From Larkinella insperata (GTDB lineage: Bacteria > Bacteroidota > Bacteroidia > Cytophagales > Spirosomataceae): 64,000 nucleotides of DNA. A program made the translations under genes and the position numbers. The notes under the pieces are model-generated. The model was not told where the DNA came from, ran no database searches, and saw only the letters and a program-made list of their open reading frames with translations. The stretch spans positions 2,871,001 through 2,935,000 of the forward strand of contig NZ_CP110973.1 in NCBI RefSeq assembly GCF_026248825.1, given 5' to 3'. Below are positions 1 to 8,617 of the stretch, piece after piece (within the stretch, counting starts at the first letter, position 1; the number at the start of each line of letters is the position of its first letter).

Positions 1-653
1 TTCAGCGACTTGGCTTCGGGCGCCATTTGAACTGAAACGACGCTCTGGTTTCCCACCGTAACCTCCTGTGAGGTGTAACCCACGAAGCTGAAAATCAGGA
101 CGGCGGCTTCTACTTCGTTGTCCGGGATCACCAGGGTGTATTTCCCTTCCGCATCCGAAGACGTTCCGCGCTGGGTGCCTTTCACCAGGACGCTCACGCC
201 GGGGAGTCCGGCGCCGGTTTCGTCTGTTACTTTACCCGTCACATTGCGTTTGGGCGCTTCTTTCAGGCTGCTCGGCAGGGTTGGCAGTTGGGCCTGTAAG
301 CGCTTCAGGATGATTTTGTCCTGTACCACTTCGTAGGCAACTTTCTGGGGAGCCAGGATTTTTTCCAGTACTTCCGCCAGGGCTTCTTCCTGAAATTTGA
401 AAGAGTATTTCTGGTTGCTGAAAATCTGGGGATTGTACATGAATTTGACTTTCGTCATGGTTTCAAGTTTCTCCAGGGCTTTTTCAACATCAACGTTGTT
501 TAACCGTAAGGTGATCTTTTGTTCCAGAACGCGGGGACCACGCAGGTCATGAGCCAGCGCACTCAGGTTAAGCAGTAGAGATAGTAGGGCTGCATACAGA
601 GCAGGGCGCGCCGTGTTCCGTAAAGCAGAATAAAATTGTCTGGGTTTAAACAT
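1..653 (-). CDS. SusC/RagA-type TonB-dependent receptor with STN domain, 5' part only
   Basis: The reading frame is open from an ATG at 653 to the window edge, giving about 217 residues of the N-terminus. A signal peptide (residues about 1-35) is followed by an STN/secretin-like domain (about 45-110) and a carboxypeptidase-regulatory-like domain (about 135-215, with LPGVSVLVKGT and FSFVGY motifs). In the family this arrangement belongs to TonB-dependent outer-membrane receptors whose STN domain signals through a FecR-type anti-sigma factor. Plug and barrel lie outside the window. No fecR or sigma-factor gene is found upstream within the window, which is unusual because such regulators normally sit next to STN receptors. 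Identification is firm at family level; the ligand is unknown. Confidence 0.85.
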   Translation of the reverse strand, partial: MFKPRQFYSALRNTARPALYAALLSLLLNLSALAHDLRGPRVLEQKITLRLNNVDVEKALEKLETMTKVKFMYNPQIFSNQKYSFKFQEEALAEVLEKILAPQKVAYEVVQDKIILKRLQAQLPTLPSSLKEAPKRNVTGKVTDETGAGLPGVSVLVKGTQRGTSSDAEGKYTLVIPDNEVEAAVLIFSFVGYTSQEVTVGNQSVVSVQMAPEAKSL

Positions 654-1231
654 AATGATGGTTTTGTCGAGTTTATTTTCGGCATAAAAGGTCCTCATCC
701 ATCCGCTGAACGGATGTAGCAAAGGGAGCGCAACGAGCGGGAGATCAGTGGAGCGACGGGATAAGCATACCGGCTTGCTGAAAGGTTAGTAATGAATGCT
801 GTTCATAGGCGATGTAATTTTTCGTAGAATAGTTAGGTTGGTACAGAGCCACTACTAAGACTACGTCTTGCGTGTGTGCAATCGATTCGGGTTATGCTTC
901 ACACCGGTAGACCGTGTACTTTGGTCGGTGCAGGGAGCGGCAGTTTGGTCGTATTTTTCCGGAGACACCCAAACCTAGGCCCACTTAGGGTGCGGTGCAA
1001 TAGAACATATTGCAGATTTGAAGTAAAGATGTAGCGACACCTATCCAATACTCCTTTTTCTGAAATTTTTTTTTGATAATTTTTAGAAAGCTGAAATAAT
1101 ATATTGCAATACTGGGGAAAGTTGATGGTGTGGATGAACAGAAACTTTTGAATAAGAAAGGGATTTGAAGGCGGATCGTCCGTGGTTTTCCGGGGTTTAC
1201 TCCCAGGAATCCCTTCTTCGTCGGAAACCGT
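654..1231. other. Intergenic region without recognisable gene
   Basis: A divergent gap between the STN receptor and the exported TPR-like gene. I see no reading frame with a recognisable product on either strand. It holds one short perfect inverted repeat (CATCCG at 700-705 and CGGATG at 711-716), which would lie in the 5' leader of the receptor transcript. An A/T-rich patch lies at 1045-1105. Confidence 0.5.
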
Positions 1232-1262
1232 TCTTCTTTCTTTCAGGGGCCGGATAGCTTTG
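1232..1262 (+). promoter_or_regulatory. Candidate promoter of the signalling operon
   Basis: TAGCTTTG at 1255-1262 matches the Bacteroidota -7 consensus TAnnTTTG exactly. The -33 position 19 nt upstream (TCTT) matches poorly, so this is a half-supported call. It would give a leader of about 140 nt before the ATG at 1409. Confidence 0.35.
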
Positions 1263-1408
1263 CGTCAGTGTTCCAGCAATCCGCTATGAAACAACCCGTA
1301 TTGGTCTGCAGCTGGCCGGTTTGGCCGCCGGGTTTTTCCGAAAAGCTGTTCCTGAAACCTCTGAGCCAAGCAGTCAAATTTCTCATCCGTTTTAACCTTC
1401 TCAAAACC

Positions 1409-2053
1409 ATGAAAAAGCTACTCGTTTCGCTGGTCTTGCTGCTGGCGGTTGTGTCCACTACCTCCGCGCAAAACGATAAATATACCAAGGCGATGGAAAG
1501 CGCCATTGCGCGGGTGAAATACACGGCGCCCACGCCGGAGTTACAGCAGGCAGCCGGGCAGTTTGAGCAGATCGCCAGCGCCGAAACCGCCGAATGGTTG
1601 TCCACCTATTGGGCTTCGTATACGTATATTTTGCTGGCCTTTAAAGAATCGGACGTTGCCCGGAAAGATGCGATGCTCGACAAAGCCGTCGATTTTTACA
1701 AGAAAGTGGCCCAGCAACAGCCCGATAACGACGAGACAATGGTGTTGGCCGCTCAACTGGCCGCGGCCCGGCTGTCGATTGATCCCGAAAACCGTTGGCA
1801 GCAGTATGTGCCAGAATTTGAAGAGGCCATCGCAAAAGCCAAGCAGAAAAATCCCGAAAATCCGCGGGTCTACGCGCTGCAGGGTCAGTCGCTGTTTTAC
1901 ACGCCCGAGCAATACGGGGGCGGGAAAGCCGTGGCCTGTCCGGTGCTGAAACAAGCCGCAGAAAAATTTGCTACCTTCAAACCCGCATCGACCATTCACC
2001 CCAGTTGGGGCCAGGATACCAATCAATACCTGCTCAACCAGTGCGGGCAGTAA
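1409..2053 (+). CDS. Exported TPR-like protein
   Basis: A 214-residue protein with a clear signal peptide ending in TTSAQ, so it should act in the periplasm or be surface attached. The start at 1409 was preferred over an in-frame ATG at 1268 because the upstream 47 codons look non-coding and the signal peptide begins exactly here. The mature part is alpha-helical, with repeated A/L-rich helices such as AVDFYKKVAQQQPDN that resemble tetratricopeptide repeats. It ends 18 nt before the histidine kinase gene, so the two are probably cotranscribed; a role as an accessory or sensed partner of that kinase is inference. Exact function is unknown. Confidence 0.75.
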   Translation: MKKLLVSLVLLLAVVSTTSAQNDKYTKAMESAIARVKYTAPTPELQQAAGQFEQIASAETAEWLSTYWASYTYILLAFKESDVARKDAMLDKAVDFYKKVAQQQPDNDETMVLAAQLAAARLSIDPENRWQQYVPEFEEAIAKAKQKNPENPRVYALQGQSLFYTPEQYGGGKAVACPVLKQAAEKFATFKPASTIHPSWGQDTNQYLLNQCGQ

Positions 2054-2071
2054 AACCGGTTTTTCCAACGT

Positions 2072-3199
2072 ATGAACATCATTCGTCAGATATCGCAACG
2101 AAGCTCCGTTGGTATTCTGCTCTCTGTGCTGGTCTGTATTATGGGTGTTTACGGCGGCAGTGCCATTATTTACTTTACCAATGAATTGCTGCTGGGAGGG
2201 GTAAATGTTGCTGCGCCGGCGTTGTTTGTGGTCGTCAATAACCTGTTTAATGCGCTGGTAGCCGTGTTGGTGAGTCAGCTGTTTCTCCGGGTTGGCGAAC
2301 GGATTCCGCCGGTCTGGTTGCGGCACGTCCTGCTGACGGTCTCCATCATGGTGCTAGGTATGACAGAGAGTATCTTTTTATTTCGGGTGGTTGGCGGTCC
2401 GTCGGTGAGTCCTACGGAATTACCCAAGTGGGTTAATGTTTTTTACATTATTCCAGCTCCGCTGATCGGAAATCTGCTCTATTATTTTCAGCGCCAGGCC
2501 CGCAACGTAACGCGCAAAATTACCGAGCAGGAATACCAGTTGCTGCACCTGGAGCAGTTGAAGGCCCGGGCTGAGCTGGAAGCCCTACAGGCCAAGATCA
2601 ACCCGCACTTCCTGTACAACGCCCTGAATTCCATTGCCAGTCTGGTGCACGATGACCCCGACCGGGCCGAACGCATGGTGTTGCTGTTATCGAAACTGTT
2701 TCGCTATACGACGGGTATGAAGAACCGGTATTTCAATACCGTTGCGGATGAGCTGGAGATGGTGCGCACCTACCTGGACGTGGAGCAGGTTCGCTTCGGC
2801 GACCGGCTGAGCTACCGCATCGATCTGGCCGACTCCGCTTTGAATGAGGTTCAGATTCCGCAGTTTCTCCTGCAGCCGCTGGTGGAGAACGCCATCAAAC
2901 ACGGTATTTCGAAAGTGGCCGGGCCGGGAGGCATTGTTCTCCGGATTGCGGAAGAAAACGGCTGGCTGACCGGGCGGATTCACGACAACGGGCCGGCTTT
3001 TCCGGAAGAACTGGTGGCCGGATACGGCCTGCAAAGCATTCAGGATAAGTTGAAACTGTTGTACGGCAACGACGCGCGTCTGCTGGTTGAAAATAAGCCG
3101 CTGAAAGAAGTGGTTGTTCAGATCAAGATAGACCGATTGAATGCCGCACCGGACGTTATGAGGACGGTTTCAGGCCAAACCAAACCCATTGCGCAATGA
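2072..3199 (+). CDS. LytS-type membrane sensor histidine kinase
   Basis: A 375-residue protein with four predicted membrane segments (about 15-35, 45-72, 85-106, 120-138), a coiled-coil linker (about 145-175) and a His_kinase (PF06580) domain. The phospho-acceptor motif KINPHFLYN puts the histidine at residue 179. The ATP-binding part has the N-box LVENAIKHGI and the glycine motif DNGPAFPEELVAGYG. This family phosphorylates LytTR response regulators, and such a regulator lies two genes downstream. The gene overlaps the next start by four bases (ATGA at 3196-3199), implying translational coupling. The stimulus cannot be read from sequence; there is no extracellular sensor domain. Confidence 0.92.
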   Translation: MNIIRQISQRSSVGILLSVLVCIMGVYGGSAIIYFTNELLLGGVNVAAPALFVVVNNLFNALVAVLVSQLFLRVGERIPPVWLRHVLLTVSIMVLGMTESIFLFRVVGGPSVSPTELPKWVNVFYIIPAPLIGNLLYYFQRQARNVTRKITEQEYQLLHLEQLKARAELEALQAKINPHFLYNALNSIASLVHDDPDRAERMVLLLSKLFRYTTGMKNRYFNTVADELEMVRTYLDVEQVRFGDRLSYRIDLADSALNEVQIPQFLLQPLVENAIKHGISKVAGPGGIVLRIAEENGWLTGRIHDNGPAFPEELVAGYGLQSIQDKLKLLYGNDARLLVENKPLKEVVVQIKIDRLNAAPDVMRTVSGQTKPIAQ

Positions 3200-3462
3200 A
3201 AGCTGCAACCGAACGCCTGCTGATCCGTTGGTTTCACATCCTGGCCAGCGTTCCTATTCTGGGGTATATTTACGGACCGGTGGCCCAAATTCCCGCAGCC
3301 GCTGCGATGGTTAAAACCGTTATTCTGCCGCTGGTTGTCTTGTCGGGCTTCTGGCTCTGGAAAGGGCACGTGGTCAAAAAACGGATTGCTGCCCGCCCGC
3401 AGAAAAGCACCCCGGTGGGGCCGCGCAAACCCGGCCCTGGGCCGTTAAAACTGAAAGCCTGA
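3196..3462 (+). CDS. Small membrane protein between kinase and regulator
   Basis: An 88-residue protein with two hydrophobic segments (about 10-31 and 39-55) and a basic, proline-rich tail (KKRIAARPQK, PGPGPLKLKA). Its start overlaps the kinase stop (ATGA) and its stop lies 3 nt before the LytTR regulator, so it is embedded in the operon and very likely translated. I do not recognise a family. Placement suggests a modulator of the kinase, but that is inference from position alone. Tight overlaps at both ends argue against a spurious frame. Confidence 0.7.
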   Translation: MKAATERLLIRWFHILASVPILGYIYGPVAQIPAAAAMVKTVILPLVVLSGFWLWKGHVVKKRIAARPQKSTPVGPRKPGPGPLKLKA

Positions 3463-3465
3463 ACC

Positions 3466-4233
3466 ATGCCTAGTCAATTGCCGCTTCGAACCTTGCTGGT
3501 GGACGATGAGCCGCTAGCCCTTAACCGGCTTCGCCGATTGCTGAAACCGTATGAAGCCACTTTCGAGATTGTGGGCGAAGCCGCCAACGGACTGGAGGGG
3601 CTCAAAGCCGTTGAATCGCTGGAACCCGATCTGGTTTTTCTGGACATCGAGATGCCGGGTCTGAACGGGTTTGAGATGCTGGCGAAACTGCCGTACCTGC
3701 CCATCGTGGTTTTTGCCACGGCCTACGATGCCTACGCCGTGCGGGCATTCGAGGAAAACTCTATTGACTACCTGCTCAAACCGATTGAACCCGAGCGGCT
3801 GGAGAAAACCGTTGAGCGCATCCGGAAGTCGCAGGCGGCACCGGCGGGGGCCAATCCGGATTTGCGGCACGTCCTGGAGTTGCTGAAGCCCAAAAAAGAA
3901 CTGCATTCCATCTCCGTTAAAACCGGCGACCGAATCCTGCTGATTCCGCTGAGTAACATCGCTTACTTTGAAGCGGAAGACAAGTATGTTTTTCTGCATA
4001 CGCTGGACGGACAGCAGTTTCTGACCAATCATACGATTACGACGCTGGAAGACAAACTGCCCGACACCTTCACCCGGATCAGCCGCTCGACGCTCCTCAA
4101 TACCCGTCACATTCGGGAAATTCAGCGGCACTTCAACGGGAAATTTGTGGTGGTGATGCAGGATAAAAAGGCGACGCAGCTCTTGACCGGCAGCAGTTTT
4201 ACGGATAATCTGAAAAATTTGATGGAGATCTAA
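3466..4233 (+). CDS. LytTR-family response regulator
   Basis: A 255-residue two-domain regulator. The receiver domain (about 8-125) has the acidic pair in LVDDEP, the phospho-acceptor aspartate 60 in VFLDIEMPG, a threonine at 85 (FATAYDAY) and the invariant lysine 105 in YLLKPI. The C-terminal LytTR DNA-binding domain (about 150-250) shows IAYFEAEDKYVFLHT and FTRISRSTLLNTRHI. It is last in the operon with the LytS-type kinase, its likely partner. Targets are not evident in this window. Confidence 0.93.
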   Translation: MPSQLPLRTLLVDDEPLALNRLRRLLKPYEATFEIVGEAANGLEGLKAVESLEPDLVFLDIEMPGLNGFEMLAKLPYLPIVVFATAYDAYAVRAFEENSIDYLLKPIEPERLEKTVERIRKSQAAPAGANPDLRHVLELLKPKKELHSISVKTGDRILLIPLSNIAYFEAEDKYVFLHTLDGQQFLTNHTITTLEDKLPDTFTRISRSTLLNTRHIREIQRHFNGKFVVVMQDKKATQLLTGSSFTDNLKNLMEI

Positions 4234-4354
4234 GGGGAAACAGGGCGCTTGAACGGGATTTCTCCCTTTCTGGGTTTTCGTCTTTCTTCTCGTTTCCAAT
4301 TCGTTCTTTCCCGATTTTCTTTTCCCGTTCTTCTTTTTATACCATTTTTTATTC

Positions 4355-4385
4355 TTTCAAAAAACCGTCCCTTTTAGTAACTTGC
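4355..4385 (+). promoter_or_regulatory. Candidate promoter for uppS
   Basis: TTTC at 4355-4358, 19 nt, then TAACTTGC at 4378-4385, close to TTTG-N19-TAnnTTTG with mismatches in each box. It sits at the end of a pyrimidine-rich stretch (about 4255-4358). A 6-bp hairpin (4400-4405 / 4414-4419) follows in the would-be leader. Confidence 0.35.
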
Positions 4386-4456
4386 AACCTAATTTTCATC
4401 GGCCCACTTCGTCGGGCCGTCTTTATGTTAAAGTTTGTTAAAACGGATCTGGCTGA

Positions 4457-5197
4457 ATGAAAGAACTCATTGACCTGAGCAATCTGCCGCGACATGTGGC
4501 CGTTATTATGGACGGAAACGGACGTTGGGCCAAAAAGCAGGGAGCTGCACGGGTGTTCGGCCATCGGAATGCAATCAAAGCCGTCAGGGAGGTGACCGAG
4601 GGATGTGCGGAGCTGGGCGTAAAATACCTGACGCTTTACACGTTCTCAACGGAAAACTGGAACCGTCCAAAACTGGAGATCGATGCACTGATGCATCTGC
4701 TGGTGCACACCATCCGGGCGGAGGTGCCAACACTGATGGAAAACAACGTTCGGCTGACGACCATCGGCAGCGTTGATACGTTGCCCGGTGACTGCCGTTC
4801 GGAGCTGACGGAAGCCATGCGCCTGACCGAAAACAATACCGGCCTGAACCTGATTCTGGCCCTGAGTTACAGCGGTAAATGGGATATTCTGGAGGCCACG
4901 AAAAAATTGGCCCGACAAGTGCAGGAAGGAACGCTGGCGCCCGACCAAATCGATAACGAGGTGTTTACCCGTGCACTGGCTACGGAGGGAATTGATGAGG
5001 TTGATTTAATGATTCGGACGGGTGGCGATCACCGCATCAGCAACTTTATGCTTTGGCAACTGGCTTATGCAGAACTTTATATTATGAATGACGTGTTGTG
5101 GCCCGATTTTCGTAAACCGCATTTGTGGGAAGCAATTCTAACCTATCAGAATCGCGAACGGCGTTTTGGCAAAATCAGTGAACAGCTTGTCAAATAA
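4457..5197 (+). CDS. uppS: Isoprenyl transferase (undecaprenyl diphosphate synthase)
   Basis: A 246-residue cis-prenyltransferase that condenses isopentenyl diphosphate onto farnesyl diphosphate to make undecaprenyl diphosphate, the lipid carrier for peptidoglycan and other envelope glycans. The signature VAVIMDGNGRWAKKQG holds the catalytic aspartate 19. The conserved C-terminal block reads IRTGGDHRISNF, with Asp where the enterobacterial enzyme has Glu (GGEHR), a conservative change. Length is normal for the family. It ends 3 nt before bamA, so the two envelope genes are probably cotranscribed. Confidence 0.95.
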   Translation: MKELIDLSNLPRHVAVIMDGNGRWAKKQGAARVFGHRNAIKAVREVTEGCAELGVKYLTLYTFSTENWNRPKLEIDALMHLLVHTIRAEVPTLMENNVRLTTIGSVDTLPGDCRSELTEAMRLTENNTGLNLILALSYSGKWDILEATKKLARQVQEGTLAPDQIDNEVFTRALATEGIDEVDLMIRTGGDHRISNFMLWQLAYAELYIMNDVLWPDFRKPHLWEAILTYQNRERRFGKISEQLVK

Positions 5198-5200
5198 TCT

Positions 5201-7840
5201 ATGAAATCAACTCCTACCACGTTGGTATCTCTTAAACATAAAATTTTACTGGCGGCCGTCGGTTCGCTTATGCTGCTGGCTGGGTTGCCCGCGCAGGCAC
5301 AAATTCGGCCCGGTTTTGGGGGCGGACGGATAACGACGAGCCCATCGACGGAAACGGCATCACCCATCAACCTGAACTATGCCGATCCAAAAGAGTATGA
5401 GATCGCCGGCTTGACCGTAACGGGTAATAAGTATCTGGATCCGAACTCGCTGCTGTCGTTGACGGGACTGAAAGTAGGGGATAAAATCCGGGTTCCGGGT
5501 GAAAGCATCAACAGCGCCATCAAACGGCTGATGGGGCAGGGCCTGCTGGAAGATGTTGAGATTCTGGCAACGAAAGTAGAAGGGGACCAGATTTCCCTTA
5601 ACGTTTCCATTAAAGAGCAGCCCCGTCTTTACAAAGTAACGTTTGTTGGTATCAAGAAGTCGGAGCAGGACGCGCTGAAGGATAAAGTGAAGCTAAACCT
5701 GGGTCGTCTGATTTCCAACACGCTGATCAAAAACACGCAACTGAGCGTTAAAAAGTATTTCGTTGAGAAAGGCTTTCTGAACACGAAAGTTAAAATCATC
5801 TCGGTGCCGACCGACAGTACCCGCAACCAGGCCACCATGCGGGTGTCCATCGACAAGGGCAGCAAGGTGAAAATTAATAATATCGAGATTCGCGGGCGGG
5901 AGCTGGTGGAAGAGTCGAAGATTCGCCTGAAGATGAAAGGCACCAAGCAGATGCGCTTTGGCCGTTTGTTTACGCCTTCCAAGTTTGTGCCCAAGAAGTT
6001 CGAAGAAGATAAGCAAAAGGTAGTCGAGTATTATAATAAGGAAGGATACCGCGATGCCACCATCACGTTTGACTCGGTGTATGCCCACGATGGACGGACG
6101 GTAAACATCGTGATGAACATCGACGAAGGTCAGAAATATTACGTTCGTAACGTCAGCTGGGAGGGAAATTACCTGTATACGGACGAACAGTTGACGCAGG
6201 TCCTTGGCCTGAAAAAAGGTGATCTCTACAGTAAGGAAGACATCGAGAAAAGGAAGAACGGTATTCCGGGCAGTGACCTGAGCTCGGCGTACATGGACCG
6301 TGGTTACCTGTATTTCAATGCCGAAGACGTTATCAAAAGTGTCGAAGGTGATTCCCTCGACCTCGAATTCCGGATTTTTGAAGGCAAGCAGGCGACCATT
6401 AACCGGATCATTCTAAACGGAAATACCAAAACCAGCGACCACGTGGTGTTGCGGGAAATCCGGACCCTGCCTGGCCAGAAGTTCAGCAAAACCGACATCA
6501 TCCGGACGCAGCGCGAGTTGGCCACGCTGGGTTACTTCGACCCCGAAAAAATCGGGATCAATCCCGTCCCCCAACCAGATGGAACCGTAGATATTGAGTA
6601 TACCGTAGAAGAAAAACCGAGCGACCAGATCGAATTGTCGGGCGGTTGGGGTGGTTACGTCGGGTTTGTTGGTACGCTAGGTCTGGTTTTTAACAACTTC
6701 TCGGCGCGCAACATCACCAACATGAAAGCCTGGCGTCCCTTGCCCGCGGGCGACGGTCAGAAAGTGGCGCTGCGCTTTCAGGCCAACGGGCGGCAGTTCC
6801 AGACGTACTCGCTGACTTTTACCGAGCCGTGGTTAGGTGGGCGCAAGCCGAATGCGTTATCTGTTAGCTTATCGCGGACAATCTACCGGCTTTCAGATTA
6901 CAGTCTGCTTTATTCAAATCCGACTGCTTACGGCAAGAACTTCTACGGTTCTTACGGAAACACCATGATTTCATTAGGATTGGGCAAGCGGTTGCGGTTC
7001 CCGGATGACTTCTTCCAATTGAGCAACTCGCTGACCTATCAGCGATATGAGCTGAATAACTACGATATTTTCCAGATTGGTCTGCGGGACGGAACGTCAA
7101 ACAGTATTACGTTTAATACAACGCTGGCTCGGAACAGCATCGATAACCCGCAGTTCCCACGCTCGGGTTCGTCAATCTCGTTGCTGGCCACGCTGACTCC
7201 GCCTTATTCAGCGTTCTCTAACAAGACGACAAATACAAACGTTGATGTGAGAGATCGGTACAAGTGGGTTGAATACCATAAATGGATGTTCGATGCGAGC
7301 TGGTTTGCAACGGTTACGGGCAAGCTGGTCCTCAACGCGCGGGCGCACATGGGCTTCCTGGGCCGGTACAATTCCCGGACGGAGTTTAGCCCTTTTGAAC
7401 GGTTTGTATTGGGTGGTTCGGGTCTGGCGGGAACGGGTCAGTTTGCGCTTGCCCAGGACATCATCGGTTTGCGGGGTTACAACGACCGGGATGTTTACAC
7501 GGGCATCAACGGTATTTCGCCGACGCAGCAGGAACGAGCTCGGGGTGGTTTAGCGTTTAGTAAGTATATCATGGAGCTGCGTTATCCGGTATCTCTGAAC
7601 CCGTCGGCGACGATTTTCGTGCTGGGCTTCCTGGAAGCCGGTAACAACTGGGGGAACTTCAAGAACTACAATCCGTTTGATCTGAAACGGTCGGCGGGAT
7701 TTGGGGCGCGGATCTTTATGCCCGCCTTTGGTTTGATCGGGATTGACTACGGATACGGTTTTGACCGGATGCCGGGTTCCCCGACTCGTCCAGGACCGGG
7801 GGGGCAGTTCCACTTTACAATTGGTCAGCAGATCAGATAA
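5201..7840 (+). CDS. bamA: Outer-membrane protein assembly factor BamA
   Basis: An 879-residue Omp85 protein that folds and inserts beta-barrel proteins into the outer membrane. A signal peptide ends at LPAQAQ (residues about 1-34). A series of POTRA domains follows (about 65-475, e.g. YEIAGLTVTGNKYL and YYVRNVSWEGNYLY), then the D15/Omp85 barrel from about 480 to the C-terminus, with a typical late motif GLIGIDYGYGFDR. It follows uppS by 3 nt and precedes two Skp-like chaperone genes, the usual functional partners. Confidence 0.95.
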   Translation: MKSTPTTLVSLKHKILLAAVGSLMLLAGLPAQAQIRPGFGGGRITTSPSTETASPINLNYADPKEYEIAGLTVTGNKYLDPNSLLSLTGLKVGDKIRVPGESINSAIKRLMGQGLLEDVEILATKVEGDQISLNVSIKEQPRLYKVTFVGIKKSEQDALKDKVKLNLGRLISNTLIKNTQLSVKKYFVEKGFLNTKVKIISVPTDSTRNQATMRVSIDKGSKVKINNIEIRGRELVEESKIRLKMKGTKQMRFGRLFTPSKFVPKKFEEDKQKVVEYYNKEGYRDATITFDSVYAHDGRTVNIVMNIDEGQKYYVRNVSWEGNYLYTDEQLTQVLGLKKGDLYSKEDIEKRKNGIPGSDLSSAYMDRGYLYFNAEDVIKSVEGDSLDLEFRIFEGKQATINRIILNGNTKTSDHVVLREIRTLPGQKFSKTDIIRTQRELATLGYFDPEKIGINPVPQPDGTVDIEYTVEEKPSDQIELSGGWGGYVGFVGTLGLVFNNFSARNITNMKAWRPLPAGDGQKVALRFQANGRQFQTYSLTFTEPWLGGRKPNALSVSLSRTIYRLSDYSLLYSNPTAYGKNFYGSYGNTMISLGLGKRLRFPDDFFQLSNSLTYQRYELNNYDIFQIGLRDGTSNSITFNTTLARNSIDNPQFPRSGSSISLLATLTPPYSAFSNKTTNTNVDVRDRYKWVEYHKWMFDASWFATVTGKLVLNARAHMGFLGRYNSRTEFSPFERFVLGGSGLAGTGQFALAQDIIGLRGYNDRDVYTGINGISPTQQERARGGLAFSKYIMELRYPVSLNPSATIFVLGFLEAGNNWGNFKNYNPFDLKRSAGFGARIFMPAFGLIGIDYGYGFDRMPGSPTRPGPGGQFHFTIGQQIR

Positions 7841-7956
7841 CAAACCGTTGGTCGCGACGTTATGAATAGATACAAAACAAGCAACAATTTGGCGGTAATT
7901 GCTTCATGCAGAATAAAATAATGTCGGAGCGTTTCGGTTTTGTCTCAAAAAATGTC

Positions 7957-8607
7957 ATGATAAAAAGACTAATTTTTGTAACTTTGCTCTCCTTTTCGGC
8001 CTTCGGGTCGGTGCAGGCGCAGAAATTGGGGTATGTTGACTCGGAATTTATCACCAGCAAGATGCCCGCTTACCAGAAGGCGCTGACGGAGATTGACAGG
8101 TTCGCCGAAAAGTGGTCGAAGGATATTCAGGATAAGTATTCAGAGATCGACAAATTGCAAAAGACCTACCAGGCTGAGGAAATCCTGCTGACGGAAGACA
8201 TGAAGCGGGAGCGGTTGCGAATCATCAGTGAGAAGGAGCGCGAGGCCCGGGAGTACAACAACAAGGTGTTTGGCTACGAAGGGTTGCTGTTTGAAAAGAA
8301 GAAAGAGTTGATGAAACCCGTAACCGAAACGGTGATGCGGGCCATTGACAAAGTGGCGGCTCAAAAACGGCTGGACATGGTGTTGGATAAGGCCAGCGAA
8401 GGCGTCGTGATGCTGTATACGAATCCAAAACATGATTATACGGATTATGTCATGGAAGAACTGGGGTTGACGGCTGACCCGAAAGCGAAAAATGCAACCG
8501 CTGCGGCCGAAACTCCCAGTACTACGAATTCTCCGGAGGAGAAATTAAACCCTGCGGGTAATTCCAAATCTAATGCAACAAGTAAACCATCAAAACAACC
8601 AAAATAA
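7957..8607 (+). CDS. OmpH/Skp-family periplasmic chaperone, copy 1
   Basis: A 216-residue protein with a signal peptide ending SVQAQ. The start at 7957 is chosen because the signal peptide begins there; an in-frame ATG at 7906 would add an unlikely 17-residue extension. The mature part is an OmpH domain with a long charged coiled-coil (DKYSEIDKLQKTYQAEEILL and following), as in the tentacles of Skp, which hold unfolded outer-membrane proteins on their way to BamA. The tail after about residue 180 is low-complexity (TAAAETPSTTNSPEEK). It follows bamA by about 115 nt and is followed 10 nt later by a paralogue. Confidence 0.88.
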   Translation: MIKRLIFVTLLSFSAFGSVQAQKLGYVDSEFITSKMPAYQKALTEIDRFAEKWSKDIQDKYSEIDKLQKTYQAEEILLTEDMKRERLRIISEKEREAREYNNKVFGYEGLLFEKKKELMKPVTETVMRAIDKVAAQKRLDMVLDKASEGVVMLYTNPKHDYTDYVMEELGLTADPKAKNATAAAETPSTTNSPEEKLNPAGNSKSNATSKPSKQPK

Positions 8608-8617
8608 TACGATTAGA

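Noticed and set aside
1268..1408. An N-terminal extension of the TPR-like gene from ATG 1268
   Set aside because: The extension has no signal-peptide logic and the true signal peptide begins at ATG 1409.
4400..4419. A 6-bp GC hairpin (CGGCCC/GGGCCG) as the terminator of the lytTR operon
   Set aside because: It is followed by GTCTTTATG rather than a T run and lies downstream of the likely uppS promoter.
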